A DNA stretch of 64,000 nt. Source: Variovorax sp. 54. GTDB taxonomy: Bacteria > Pseudomonadota > Gammaproteobacteria > Burkholderiales > Burkholderiaceae_C. Shown one piece after another: positions 35,549 to 44,361 of this stretch. Position numbers and translations under genes: made by a program. The notes under the pieces were generated by a model. The model searched no databases. It saw only the letters and a program-made list of their open reading frames with translations, and was not told the DNA's origin. The DNA lies in NCBI RefSeq assembly GCF_002754375.1, contig NZ_PEFF01000001.1, forward strand, positions 3,861,501 to 3,925,500, given 5' to 3'. Within the stretch, counting starts at the first letter, position 1. The number at the start of each line of letters is the position of its first letter.

Positions 35549-35570
35549 CACCAATTGATACTAAATGGTG
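35549..35570. promoter_or_regulatory. Inverted repeat upstream of the two-component operon
   Basis: CACCAATT (35549-35556) and AAATGGTG (35563-35570) form an 8-bp inverted repeat with one mismatch and a 6-base centre. It lies in a markedly A/T-rich stretch between nadE and the response regulator gene. Size and place fit an operator for an OmpR-type or other dimeric regulator, but no direct evidence exists. Confidence 0.35.
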
Positions 35571-35657
35571 ATATGCGACGTTTGTTCACGCTATTTTGAG
35601 ACTTAATTCCATCGCCGATTCACACTTTCTTCGGCGAAGGCTCCGCTCGCGCCGCTG

Positions 35658-36503
35658 TCAGGGCGCTGGCGGCTCGACCGGCAACGCCCGCTTGTGGGCG
35701 CTCTTGCGGTGCGTCGACAGGATCACCGCGCGCGCCGCCGCAGACACGGGCTTGCCTTCCAGGAAGTCGTCGATCTGTTCGTAGCTCACGCCGAAGGCGT
35801 CTTCGTCGGGCTTGCCCGGCACCAGCGATTCGAGGTCGGCGGTGGGCACCTTGTAGACCAGCGCATCGGGCGCGCCGAGCAGCTGCGCCACCGCGCGCAC
35901 GCGGCGCTTGTTGAGGCCGGTGAGCGGCGTCACGTCGGCCGCACCGTCGCCGAACTTGGTGAAGAAGCCCATCAGCGCTTCGGCCGCGTGGTCGGTGCCG
36001 ATCACGAGGCCGTCGTGCGCGCCGGCCACCGCGAACTGCGCAATCATGCGCTGGCGCGCCTTGATGTTGCCGAGCACGAAGTCTTCGTGCTCCGCGTCGC
36101 GAAAGACCTGACCACCGGCGTGCAGCGCGGCCAGCATGGCATCGGCGGTGGGGCGGATGTCCACCGTCAGCAGGCGGTCGGGGCGGATCACCGCCAGTCC
36201 CGCCTGCGCCTCGGCCTCGTCGCGCTGCACGCCGTAGGGCAGGCGCATCGCGATGAAGGTGGCGTCGCGGCCTTCGGCGCGCAGCTTCTCGACCGCGCGC
36301 TGCGCGAGGCAGCCGGCGGTCAGCGAATCGACACCGCCGCTGATGCCCAGCACCAGCGTCTTCAGGCCGGTGCTGCGCAGGTAGTCCGCAAGGAAGTCGG
36401 TGCGCCGCGCGAGTTCGGCGGCGGCATCGAAGGCGGGCGCCACGTGCAGGGCCGCGATGATCTCGCGCTGCGTGGCATCGACGGGGGAGAGGTCTGCACT
36501 CAT
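35658..36503 (-). CDS. nadE: Ammonia-dependent NAD synthetase
   Basis: A 281-residue enzyme that adenylates and amidates nicotinate adenine dinucleotide to NAD with ammonia, the last step of NAD synthesis. The ATP-pyrophosphatase loop [11 protein letters not shown] is at about residues 54-64. Conserved [26 protein letters not shown], here noted as GTDHAAEA and [12 protein letters not shown], forms the active site. Length matches the short ammonia-using form of E. coli (275), with no glutaminase domain. The ATG at 36503 is preferred over an upstream in-frame ATG at 36542, which lies inside the pldA 3' end. It begins 25 bases after pldA. Confidence 0.95.
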   Translation of the reverse strand: MSADLSPVDATQREIIAALHVAPAFDAAAELARRTDFLADYLRSTGLKTLVLGISGGVDSLTAGCLAQRAVEKLRAEGRDATFIAMRLPYGVQRDEAEAQAGLAVIRPDRLLTVDIRPTADAMLAALHAGGQVFRDAEHEDFVLGNIKARQRMIAQFAVAGAHDGLVIGTDHAAEALMGFFTKFGDGAADVTPLTGLNKRRVRAVAQLLGAPDALVYKVPTADLESLVPGKPDEDAFGVSYEQIDDFLEGKPVSAAARAVILSTHRKSAHKRALPVEPPAP

Positions 36504-36528
36504 CGGTAGGGCCTGGATGTGAGGAAGA

Positions 36529-37710
36529 TCAGAAATCGACAAGGCTGAGACCGATGCTCAGCACGGTGCGCTTGCGGTTGTAGTCCACCAGCGTGTCGCC
36601 GTAGCCGTGGAACAGCTGCGTGTGGAAGCGCAGGTTGCTCTTGGTCGGGTCGCCGATGGCCTTCAGCCATTCGAGGCGCACCGAGCCGCGGCCGCTGTCG
36701 CGCAGGTTGTTGCGCACCGTGAGGCCCAGCTGGTTGTCGCGGTTGAGGTTCCAGCGGCCCGTGACTTCGGCGCGGCCGATGTAGTCGGCGATGTCGGGGT
36801 TGTCGTCCTTCGCGGCGCTTTCCGACATGCGCTTCCAGATGCGGCCGGTGATGGTGAAGCGATCGTCGAGCTCGGCGCCACCCATCAGGTACACGCGGTT
36901 CCAGCTGCGCGACAGCGGCAGGCTCTGGCCGTTCGACTGGTGCACGATGCCCACGCCCGCATAGCGCCAGCGCCAGCCGCCGGGCAGCTTGAAGTCGGTC
37001 GGGTAGACATACATCAGCTCGGGTTCGTGGTCGGTGGTGCGGAAGGGCCGCGAGATGGCGCCGTTGAACAGCTGCCAGGTCGACTGCTGCGAGTACGCGA
37101 ACCACAGCGAGTCTTTCTTGACCGGGTCGTTCTGCGTGAGCATGCCCTGCGCGAGCTTGGTGCGCACCGACAGGCCGATGCGCATCTCGTTCGCCTGGTA
37201 GGCCACGGGCTCGGCCGTGTGGCTGGCCGACGGCGAGGTCGGTGGCTGGGGCTTGTCGGTGGCGGCCGAGGCCGACACCGTGAGCGGGCGGTAGCCGCGG
37301 AAGCCGAAGGTGCCGCAGTCGGTGGCGTTCTCGAGTTCCCAGAAGCGCGACAGCGTGGAGTACTGCCGGTCGCGGCAGCCTTCGGTGGTGGCGACCGACA
37401 CCACGCGCGTGGCCGGAATCGTGCCGTCCACCGGCGGCTGCGTGCTCGCGAGCACGGGCGGCGCGACGGGCACCGACACCGAGGGCAGCGTCTGCTGCTG
37501 CGACCAGCGGTCGTAGCAGGCCAGCCGTGCCTCGTTGTTCGCGCCGAGCGCGGCGCACTGCTGCCAGGTGAGCTGCGCATCGGCCAGCGGACTGGCGGGC
37601 TTGTCGACGGCCTGTGCTTGCGCGGCAGATGCAGCGCCGAGGCACGCGGCCACGGCCGCGACGGTGCGCAGATTGAACAAAGAGGCGGGGTGTCGTCGTT
37701 TCGTCTTCAT
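36529..37710 (-). CDS. pldA: Outer-membrane phospholipase A1
   Basis: A 393-residue outer-membrane beta-barrel phospholipase (OMPLA) that hydrolyses misplaced phospholipids in the outer leaflet. A signal peptide ends near SAAQAQA. The active-site run [16 protein letters not shown] gives H257, S259 and N271, with the same spacing as H142, S144 and N156 of the E. coli enzyme. An N-terminal extension of roughly 100 residues precedes the barrel and includes a Cys-containing segment ([21 protein letters not shown]). The C-terminal residue is F, as usual for barrels. The ATG overlaps the stop of the lipoprotein gene (ATGA). Confidence 0.94.
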   Translation of the reverse strand: MKTKRRHPASLFNLRTVAAVAACLGAASAAQAQAVDKPASPLADAQLTWQQCAALGANNEARLACYDRWSQQQTLPSVSVPVAPPVLASTQPPVDGTIPATRVVSVATTEGCRDRQYSTLSRFWELENATDCGTFGFRGYRPLTVSASAATDKPQPPTSPSASHTAEPVAYQANEMRIGLSVRTKLAQGMLTQNDPVKKDSLWFAYSQQSTWQLFNGAISRPFRTTDHEPELMYVYPTDFKLPGGWRWRYAGVGIVHQSNGQSLPLSRSWNRVYLMGGAELDDRFTITGRIWKRMSESAAKDDNPDIADYIGRAEVTGRWNLNRDNQLGLTVRNNLRDSGRGSVRLEWLKAIGDPTKSNLRFHTQLFHGYGDTLVDYNRKRTVLSIGLSLVDF

Positions 37711-38174
37711 GGCTTTCCTTCCTGTGCGACGGTCTTGCGCAGCACGAACGGGTGCGTGCGCTCGGTCGCGGCATCGCGCCACGTGCCGCGGAACTCGCGG
37801 CCGCAGGCGCCGGGTTGCAGCGTGCCCGACCAGACGCCGCTGATGGCGCGGCCGTCCAGCGATTCGTCGATGGACAGCGCGCCCTCGTCGTCGACGTCGC
37901 CCGCGAGCTGCGCGACGGTCGTCTCGGTTGAAGCGTCGGCGCGGCGCGTGATGGTGCCGCGCACGCCGGCGTACTCGGGGTGCTTGCCCAGCTGCACGAC
38001 GGCCGCGCCGGGCAGGTCGTCGAAGCGGGCTTCCCACTGGCCGTACAGCGCCTGCAGCGGCAGCTCGCGTGCATCGGCGGGGCAGTTGGGGTCGCGGGGT
38101 GCGGCGCAACCGGCCGCGAGTGCGGCGGCGAGCAGCGCGGCCGCGATCGTTGCCGTCCTCGACATCATCCTCAT
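37707..38174 (-). CDS. Predicted lipoprotein of unknown function
   Basis: A 155-residue protein with a lipoprotein signal: MRMMSRT, a hydrophobic stretch and lipobox LAAGC at about residues 18-22. The mature part (WEARFDDLPGAAVVQLGKHPEY, GVWSGTLQPGACGREFRGTW) looks like a small beta-rich domain; I recognise no family. It is wedged between rep and pldA with 4-base ATGA overlaps on both sides. Co-translation with the outer-membrane phospholipase suggests an envelope role, which is an inference from position only. Confidence 0.8.
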   Translation of the reverse strand: MRMMSRTATIAAALLAAALAAGCAAPRDPNCPADARELPLQALYGQWEARFDDLPGAAVVQLGKHPEYAGVRGTITRRADASTETTVAQLAGDVDDEGALSIDESLDGRAISGVWSGTLQPGACGREFRGTWRDAATERTHPFVLRKTVAQEGKP

Positions 38175-40267
38175 GGCGTGGCCGCGGCCTTGGCCGCGCT
38201 GTCCAGCGCCTTGCGTGCGAACTCGGCGCGCAGCGCCTTCAGTTTCTCGCGCGGGTCTTCCTTGGTCGTGGCCTTGTCCAGGCCCATCTCGGCGATGAAG
38301 CGGCTCGGCATGCAGGGCACCATCTCGCGGCCCTGCTTGCGCTTCTTGGTCCAGCTCACGGCCAGGCTGCGCTGGGCGCGGGTGATGCCCACGTACATCA
38401 GGCGGCGTTCTTCCTGCAGGCGCTGCGTGGTCTCGTCGCTCACCACTTTCTGGCGGCCGTTGTCGTCGTCGAGCTTGAAGGGCAGCAGGCCCTCGGTCAC
38501 GCCGATGAGCATCACGTGCGGCCATTCGAGGCCCTTCGATGCATGCAGCGTCGAGAGCGTGACCACGTTCTGGTCTTGTTCGCGCTCGCTGATGGTCGAC
38601 AGCAGCGAGATGGTCTGCGCCACCTCGAGCAGGCTCTTGTGCTCGTTCGGGTTCGTGTCGTCCGCGCCCGAGGCGTCGTCGAGCGAACCGCCGGCGCGTT
38701 GCGACATCCAGTCGACGAACTCCAGCACGTTGGTCCAGCGCGTGGCGGCCGCGGCCTCGCTGTCTTCGCCTTCGTAGAGATGGCGCTCGTAGTCGATCTC
38801 CTTGAGCCATTCGAGCATGAAGGCCCGCGAGGCTTCGGCGCCCATGGTGCGGCGCGCGCGGTACTCCAGGTCGTTGATGTAGCGACCGAACTCGTGCACG
38901 CCGTCAAGCGTGCGCTTGGGAATCACGCTCGGCAGCGACGGGCTGAACAGCGCCGCGAACAGGCTCAGCTTGTACTGGCTCGCGAAGCTGCCCAGGCTGG
39001 CCAGCGTGGTGTGGCCGATGCCGCGCTTGGGCGTGGTGATGGCGCGCAGGAACGCCGGGTCGTCGTCGTTGTTGACCCACAGGCGGAACCAGCCGCACAG
39101 GTCCTTGATTTCGGCGCGGTCGAAGAAGCTCTGGCCGCCCGACACCTTGTACGGAATCTGCGCCTTGCGCAGCGCCTGTTCGAAGATGCGCGCCTGGTGG
39201 TTGGCGCGGTACAGGATCGCGAAGTCGCGGAACTCCTTGTACTGCTTGCCCTGCGAAATGGTGTCGCCCGCGCGCAGGCTGATGATGCGCGCCACCGTGC
39301 GCTCGGCCTCGTGCAGTTCGGTGTCGGCATCGACGATGCGCACCGGCTCGCCTTCGCCCAGTTCCGAGAACAGCGTCTTCGGAAACAGCTTGGGGTTGGG
39401 GCCGATCACGTTGTTGGCCGCGCGAAGAATGGCGCTGGTGGAGCGGTAGTTCTGCTCCAGCTTGATGACCTTGAGCGTCGGGTAGTCGACCGGCAGCTTC
39501 TTCAGGTTGTCCAGCGTGGCGCCGCGCCAGCCGTAGATCGACTGGTCGTCGTCGCCCACCGCCGTGAACTGGCCGCGCTCGCCGGCGAGCGCCTTGAGCA
39601 CTTCGTACTGCGTGGCGTTGGTGTCCTGGTATTCGTCGACGAGGATGTGGCCCAGCGCGGCCTGCCACTTGGCGCGCACCTCGGGGAACTCGTACAGCAG
39701 TTTCAGCGGCATGCCGATGAGGTCGTCGAAGTCCACGCTCTGGTAGGCCTGCAGCCGCTCTTCGTACTGGACCATGATCTCGGCCGTGATGCGCTCGTTG
39801 TCGTCCACCGCGGCGGCCGCGGCCTGCGCAGCGTTCAGGCCCATGTTCTTCCACTTGCTGATCGTCCACTGCCAGATGCGGGCGGTGGCGATGTCGACGG
39901 TGCCGCCGCAGTCTTTCAATATCTTGGTGACGTCGTCGCTGTCCAGGATGCTGAAGGCTTTCTTCAGGCCCAGCACGTGGCCGTCCTCCCGCATCATGCG
40001 CACGCCCAGCGCGTGGAAGGTGCACACCACCACCTTGCGCGCGTCGCGCCCGATCAGGTCCTTGGCGCGCTCGCGCATTTCGGCGGCCGCCTTGTTCGTG
40101 AAGGTGATGGCCGCAATGCGCTCGGGCTTCAGGCCCGACTGGATCAGCCGGCCGATCTTGTGCGTGATCACGCGCGTCTTGCCCGAGCCCGCGCCTGCGA
40201 GCACCAGACAGGGACCGTGCATGTAGTTGACCGCTTCTTGCTGGGCGAGATTGAGACCGTGGGACAT
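38171..40267 (-). CDS. rep: ATP-dependent DNA helicase Rep (UvrD family)
   Basis: A 698-residue superfamily 1 helicase that unwinds DNA 3' to 5' and helps replication forks restart. Motif I AGAGSGKT is near residue 26; motif Ia AITFTNKAA, motif II VDEYQDTN, motif III VGDDDQSIYGWRGA, motif IV LEQNYRS, motif V TLHASKGLEW and motif VI YVGITRAQ follow in order. Length fits Rep (673 in E. coli) rather than the longer UvrD. It is the first gene of a rep-lipoprotein-pldA-nadE run. The start MSHGLNLAQQEAV matches the family. Confidence 0.94.
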   Translation of the reverse strand: MSHGLNLAQQEAVNYMHGPCLVLAGAGSGKTRVITHKIGRLIQSGLKPERIAAITFTNKAAAEMRERAKDLIGRDARKVVVCTFHALGVRMMREDGHVLGLKKAFSILDSDDVTKILKDCGGTVDIATARIWQWTISKWKNMGLNAAQAAAAAVDDNERITAEIMVQYEERLQAYQSVDFDDLIGMPLKLLYEFPEVRAKWQAALGHILVDEYQDTNATQYEVLKALAGERGQFTAVGDDDQSIYGWRGATLDNLKKLPVDYPTLKVIKLEQNYRSTSAILRAANNVIGPNPKLFPKTLFSELGEGEPVRIVDADTELHEAERTVARIISLRAGDTISQGKQYKEFRDFAILYRANHQARIFEQALRKAQIPYKVSGGQSFFDRAEIKDLCGWFRLWVNNDDDPAFLRAITTPKRGIGHTTLASLGSFASQYKLSLFAALFSPSLPSVIPKRTLDGVHEFGRYINDLEYRARRTMGAEASRAFMLEWLKEIDYERHLYEGEDSEAAAATRWTNVLEFVDWMSQRAGGSLDDASGADDTNPNEHKSLLEVAQTISLLSTISEREQDQNVVTLSTLHASKGLEWPHVMLIGVTEGLLPFKLDDDNGRQKVVSDETTQRLQEERRLMYVGITRAQRSLAVSWTKKRKQGREMVPCMPSRFIAEMGLDKATTKEDPREKLKALRAEFARKALDSAAKAAATP

Positions 40268-40416
40268 GGGGGAGGGGGAACCGGGAAAGCGGGAACGCGA
40301 AAACGCAGGAGGGGGCCGCAGGGCGCGGCCGTCGCAAAGCGGGCAATGATACGGGCCCGGCTCCGGCCGGCTGTGTCAGCGGGCATCGCGCGACGAAGGA
40401 GGACGACAATGCCGGC

Positions 40417-41436
40417 GTGCTGCCTGTTTTCCTTGTTACTTTTCCTTTCTTCGCCCTGATCGCGGCCGGCTACGCCGCCGCCCGCACCCGCATCCTTCCG
40501 CTGGAGGCGATTCCGGGGCTCAACACCTTCGTGCTGTATTTCGCGCTGCCCTGCATGCTGCTGCGCTTCGGCGCGGGCACGCCCATCGCGCAGCTGCTGG
40601 ACGGCAGCGTTGCACTGATTTGGGGCATCTGCGCGCTGGCCGTGGTGGCGGGCGTGGTGCTGTTCACGCGCAACGCGCGCATCGGCTGGAACGACGCGGC
40701 CTTCGGCGCGCTGGTGGCGGCCTTTCCGAACACCGGCTTCATGGGCGTGCCGCTGCTGGTGGCACTGCTGGGCGCGCAGGCGGCCGGGCCGATCATCATC
40801 ACGATCGCGTTCGACCTGGTCGTGACCTCGTCGCTGTGCATCGCGCTGTCGCGCCTCGACGGCGCCGGCAGCGCGGGCCGCCATGGCGCGACGTTGGCCG
40901 CGCGCAAGGCGCTGCGCGGCATCCTCGTGAACCCGATGCCCTGGTCGATCCTGCTGGGCGTGCTGCTGTCGGCCGTGCGCTGGCAGCTGCCCGGGCCGGT
41001 CGAACGCACCATCGCCATGCTGGCCGACGCGGCCTCGCCCGTGGCGCTCTTCACCATCGGTGCGGTGCTCGCACGCTCGGCGCTGCTGGCGCGCGAGCAC
41101 GGCGCCAGCGCCATGGTGGCGGCGGCAATGGGCACCGGCGCGGGGCCCGCGCCGAAGGCCCCGCTGGCCGATGTGCTGCCCGTGGTGCTGGTGAAGCTGG
41201 TGCTGCATCCGCTGGCGGTCTGGGCACTGGGGCGCGGCGCGATCGCGCTGGGGCTGCCATTGGCGCCCTCGGCGCTGGCGGTGATCGTGCTGGTCGCGGC
41301 GCTGCCCAGCGCGAGCAACGTGTCGATGCTGGCCGAGCGCTTCGGCGCCGACAACGGCCGCATCGCACGCATCATCCTGTGGACGACGGTGGCGGCGTTC
41401 TTCACCTTCCCGGTAGCGGTCGGCGCGTTGCGCTGA
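40417..41436 (+). CDS. AEC family transporter, 5' end possibly frameshifted
   Basis: A 339-residue inner-membrane carrier of the auxin efflux carrier (AEC) family, with about ten hydrophobic segments in two bundles and the central AAFPNTGFMGVPLL and C-terminal LPSASNVSMLAERFG typical of the family. The substrate is not predictable. The only start in this frame is GTG at 40417. However AAGGAGG (40396-40402) is ideally placed for an ATG at 40409 that lies in another frame and yields only 16 codons. One added G near 40415 would join that ATG to this frame. A recent single-base deletion or a sequencing error is therefore possible. Confidence 0.85.
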   Translation: MLPVFLVTFPFFALIAAGYAAARTRILPLEAIPGLNTFVLYFALPCMLLRFGAGTPIAQLLDGSVALIWGICALAVVAGVVLFTRNARIGWNDAAFGALVAAFPNTGFMGVPLLVALLGAQAAGPIIITIAFDLVVTSSLCIALSRLDGAGSAGRHGATLAARKALRGILVNPMPWSILLGVLLSAVRWQLPGPVERTIAMLADAASPVALFTIGAVLARSALLAREHGASAMVAAAMGTGAGPAPKAPLADVLPVVLVKLVLHPLAVWALGRGAIALGLPLAPSALAVIVLVAALPSASNVSMLAERFGADNGRIARIILWTTVAAFFTFPVAVGALR

Positions 41437-41445
41437 CCTGGGGCG

Positions 41446-42147
41446 CTACTCGGTCAGCACGCCGAGCTTGTACGGGTCGGCGTCGGAGAGCCGCTCGCAC
41501 TTCGAGAAGTCGCGGCCCTGCGTGCCGTCGCAGTAATACGTGTTGTAGATGCGGCCGAACAGCGTCGGACTGGCCGTGAAGAGCACGCCGTGGTCGGGCT
41601 GCCAGTTGTCCTTCGGCGTGGGCGCGGTGGCTTCGATCGGGCGTGCCGCCTCGGCGGTGGTGGCTGCGGCTGCGGCGGGCGAGGGCGGCGTGAAGTCGGC
41701 CAGTGTCTTGCGGGCCTCTTCGCCGCGCCAGCGCACCGCCAGCTCGGCCGCCGTGGGGCGGGCCGCCACCGGCACCAGGATGCCGTTGACCTGCAGGCCG
41801 CGTCCGAAGCGGTGCGTCTTGCCGGCCAGGAAGGCATACGCACAGGCCGCCATGCAGTGGCCGCGCACCTCGGTCTGCACGCCGCTCTCGCGGATCGCGT
41901 CGGCATACGCGCCGGCCGCTTCGGCGGTGCCGCCGAACGAGTCTTCGAAGACCACGGTGCGCACCGTGCCGCTGCCCAGGTGCTCGGTGAAGGCCTTGAC
42001 CTTGCTGCCGTCGAGCGTGCCCGACACCACCAGCCGCCGACCCTGCAGTTCGAGTTCTGCCGCGCCCGCGGACCCTGCAACAGCAAGGCACGAGAGCGAC
42101 ACGGCGACAGCGACAACGACCCCAGCCAGAAGAGACGACGATTTCAC
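41446..42147 (-). CDS. Exported protein with ClpP-like segment
   Basis: A 233-residue protein with a signal peptide (VKSSSLLAGVVVAVAVSLS, likely cleavage after AGAA). The mature part has a layout like periplasmic ClpP/crotonase-fold proteins: DSFGGTAEAAGAYADAIRESG, then VRGHCMAACAYAFLAGK, where the Cys-x-x-x-C segment aligns with the SAC strand of such proteins. The classical catalytic serine is not evident (A-A-C), so protease activity is doubtful. The C-terminal quarter with two more cysteines is unassigned. The start GTG at 42147 is preferred because AAAGG precedes it; TTG at 42243 is an alternative. It converges on the AEC gene, 9 bases apart. Confidence 0.7.
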   Translation of the reverse strand: MKSSSLLAGVVVAVAVSLSCLAVAGSAGAAELELQGRRLVVSGTLDGSKVKAFTEHLGSGTVRTVVFEDSFGGTAEAAGAYADAIRESGVQTEVRGHCMAACAYAFLAGKTHRFGRGLQVNGILVPVAARPTAAELAVRWRGEEARKTLADFTPPSPAAAAATTAEAARPIEATAPTPKDNWQPDHGVLFTASPTLFGRIYNTYYCDGTQGRDFSKCERLSDADPYKLGVLTE

Positions 42148-42403
42148 GGCGACCTTTGCATCAAGCGAACGGGCACGAAACAACGCGGACCCTGCAATGG
42201 AACCGCACAGGCACAGCTTGTGCAAGGCCGGGGGTACCGTCAACTCTTTTTGCAGATTATTTCGGGGTAATCCCAGGGCATGTCTTAAGGCATAGCGTGC
42301 GTTATCTCTTCAGATGAATGCTTGCGTATGCACTTGCGCTGCTACAGTGGTTCCGAGTCCAAGGTGTGAATGGTGCAAGTGTGAGGTCCAAGTGGGGCGC
42401 GCG

Positions 42404-42613
42404 ATGGCAATACTGGTTCGCATCCTGATGTGGTTGGCCTGGCTCGCTGCGGTGGGCTGGTTCTGGCATGCCGGCACGCTCGGCACCGCTGCCGCGCTCG
42501 CGCTGGCCGCGCTGAGCCTCGTGGTGTTCGCCTGGCCGAACAGCATTGCACGGCGCCGTCACAACGAGCTGCGCTACGTCGACATGGGCAAGGAGCCCAC
42601 CGGCTACCACTGA
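42404..42613 (+). CDS. Small membrane protein
   Basis: A 69-residue protein with two hydrophobic segments (LVRILMWLAWLAAVGWFW and AAALALAALSLVVFAW) and a basic to polar C-terminal tail (RRRHNELRYVDMGKEPTGYH). I recognise no family. The ATG at 42404 is chosen because the hydrophobic part begins there; the open frame reaches back to 42314, but that part is Cys-rich and unlike protein. It starts a plus-strand pair with the S41 peptidase gene, 33 bases downstream. Confidence 0.6.
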   Translation: MAILVRILMWLAWLAAVGWFWHAGTLGTAAALALAALSLVVFAWPNSIARRRHNELRYVDMGKEPTGYH

Positions 42614-42646
42614 CGACTGACACGCCGCGCATAGGACTTTGGTCCA

Positions 42647-44344
42647 ATGCGCAACGACGCGAGGCTTCCTAGGATGGCGGCGCCCACCGCCACCAGGAAC
42701 TTCGCCGTGTCTTTTTTCCCCCTGCGTTTTCGTTTCGCCCGTCTTCTGCTGCTGTCCGTTCCGATGGCCGTGCTCGTTGCCTGCGGCGGCGGGGGAGACG
42801 CAGGCTCTGGCGTCAGCTTCCTGCCGAACAGCGGCACGGGCACCACGCCGCCGCCCACCACTCCACCCACGGCACCGCCCGATGCGCCCGACGACGGCGA
42901 TGCCTTGCGCAACGCGCCCTGGGTCGAAGGCGTGTTCCGCACCGCGAGCCTCTACAAGGACCGCTGCGCGGCCCCGCGCACCGGCACGGGCTACGACGGC
43001 AAACCCTTCGCGGACAAGGCCGGCCGCACGCTCGACGAGAACAACTGGCTGCGCGCGTGGGTCAACGACACCTACCTCTGGTACGACGAGGTCCCGGACC
43101 TGGACCCCGCGCGCTACGCCACGGCCGACTATTTCGACGTGCTCAAAACCCACGCCGTGACGCCGTCGGGCAGGGACAAGGACCAGTTCCATTTCACCTA
43201 CACCACCGAGGAGTGGAATGCGCTCTCGCGCGCCGGCTCGTCCGTCGGATACGGCGCGCAGTGGGCCTTCCTTTCCTTCTTCCCGCCGCGCGATGTGCGT
43301 GTGGCGTACGTGGAGCCCGGCTCTCCCGCGGCCACGACGGGCGCCGGCCTGCCGCGTGGCGCCCAGGTGCTCAAGGTCAACGGTGTCGATCTGGTGAACG
43401 ACGACACACCGGAAGGCGTCGACGCCCTCAATGCCGCGATCTTTTCGCCCGTGCCGGGGACGCTCACGCGCTTCACCGTTCTCGATGTGGGCAGCCGCAC
43501 CCCGCGCGACATCACGCTGCCGGCGATGCCGGTGATTTCGACCCCCGTCCAGAACGTCAAGACGCTCCCGAACGCGGGCCGCACGGTCGGCTACCTGCAA
43601 TTCAACGACCACATCGGCACGGCGGAACTGCAACTGAAGGCCGCCATGGAGTGGCTGCGCACGCAGCGGGCCACCGAGCTGGTCGTCGACCTGCGCTACA
43701 ACGGCGGCGGCTACCTGGACCTGGCCAGCCAACTGGCTTTCATGGTCGCTGGCGAGGCGCAGACGCGCGACAAGGCCTTCGAGACCACGCGGTTCAACAA
43801 CAAGCACACCGAGCGCGATCCGGTGTCGGGCGAGCCGATCCTTCCCACGCCTTTCTGGTCCACCACCAGCGGCCTGTTTGCCCCGGCCGACCAGCCTCTG
43901 CCCAGCCTCGACCTGCGACGCGTCTACGTGCTCACGGGGCCCGACACCTGCTCGGCCAGCGAGGCGTTCATCAACGGCCTGCGCGGCATCGACATCGACG
44001 TGGTCCAGATCGGTGACATCACCTGCGGCAAGCCCTATGGCTTCTATCCCCAGGACAACTGCGGCACCACCTACTTCAGCGTGCAGTTCCAGGGCGTGAA
44101 CGCCAAGGGCTTCGGCGACTACCCGGACGGCCTCGCACCCACCTGCTTCGTGCCCGACGATTTCAGCCATGCGCTCGGCGATTCGCAAGAGGCGCGCCTG
44201 GCCGCCGCGCTTGCGTATCAGGTCACGGGCGCCTGTCCCGCCGTACCAGCCGGTCGCCTCGCCAAGAGCGCCGTCACCGGCCCCGCCGCGCCCTTGCTGC
44301 GCAAACCCGAAGGCCTGCGCAACCGCATCCTGCGCCCGCGCTGA
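42647..44344 (+). CDS. S41 family peptidase, lipoprotein
   Basis: A 565-residue protein. A signal peptide with lipobox LVAC (cysteine at about residue 46) anchors it to a membrane, and a Gly/Pro/Thr-rich linker follows. A PDZ-like region lies around 225-290 (FPPRDVRVAYVEPGSPAATTG). The C-terminal tail-specific protease domain has LVVDLRYNGGGYLDLA, the nucleophile region CSASEAFINGL with S438, and GDITCGKPYGF with K462, the likely Ser-Lys pair. It may process periplasmic proteins; the substrate is unknown. ATG at 42647 is used, though ATG at 42674 also keeps the signal. It ends in a palindrome shared with priA. Confidence 0.88.
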   Translation: MRNDARLPRMAAPTATRNFAVSFFPLRFRFARLLLLSVPMAVLVACGGGGDAGSGVSFLPNSGTGTTPPPTTPPTAPPDAPDDGDALRNAPWVEGVFRTASLYKDRCAAPRTGTGYDGKPFADKAGRTLDENNWLRAWVNDTYLWYDEVPDLDPARYATADYFDVLKTHAVTPSGRDKDQFHFTYTTEEWNALSRAGSSVGYGAQWAFLSFFPPRDVRVAYVEPGSPAATTGAGLPRGAQVLKVNGVDLVNDDTPEGVDALNAAIFSPVPGTLTRFTVLDVGSRTPRDITLPAMPVISTPVQNVKTLPNAGRTVGYLQFNDHIGTAELQLKAAMEWLRTQRATELVVDLRYNGGGYLDLASQLAFMVAGEAQTRDKAFETTRFNNKHTERDPVSGEPILPTPFWSTTSGLFAPADQPLPSLDLRRVYVLTGPDTCSASEAFINGLRGIDIDVVQIGDITCGKPYGFYPQDNCGTTYFSVQFQGVNAKGFGDYPDGLAPTCFVPDDFSHALGDSQEARLAAALAYQVTGACPAVPAGRLAKSAVTGPAAPLLRKPEGLRNRILRPR

Positions 44345-44361
44345 GGCAGGCGCCTGCCTCA
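44342..44361. repeat. 20-bp perfect palindrome spanning two stop codons
   Basis: TGAGGCAGGC at 44342-44351 is followed directly by its reverse complement GCCTGCCTCA at 44352-44361. The first three bases are the S41 peptidase stop and the last three, read on the minus strand, are the priA stop. There is no T-run, so it is not a classical terminator, but it may fold in both transcripts and limit convergent transcription. Confidence 0.85.

Noticed and set aside
40409..40459. 16-codon frame after the AAGGAGG site as a real leader peptide
   Set aside because: No regulatory codons or attenuator structure were seen; a one-base deletion at the transporter 5' end explains it more simply, so it is reported as such.
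42314..42403. 30-codon N-terminal extension of the small membrane protein
   Set aside because: It is cysteine-rich and unlike protein, and the hydrophobic protein starts cleanly at ATG 42404.
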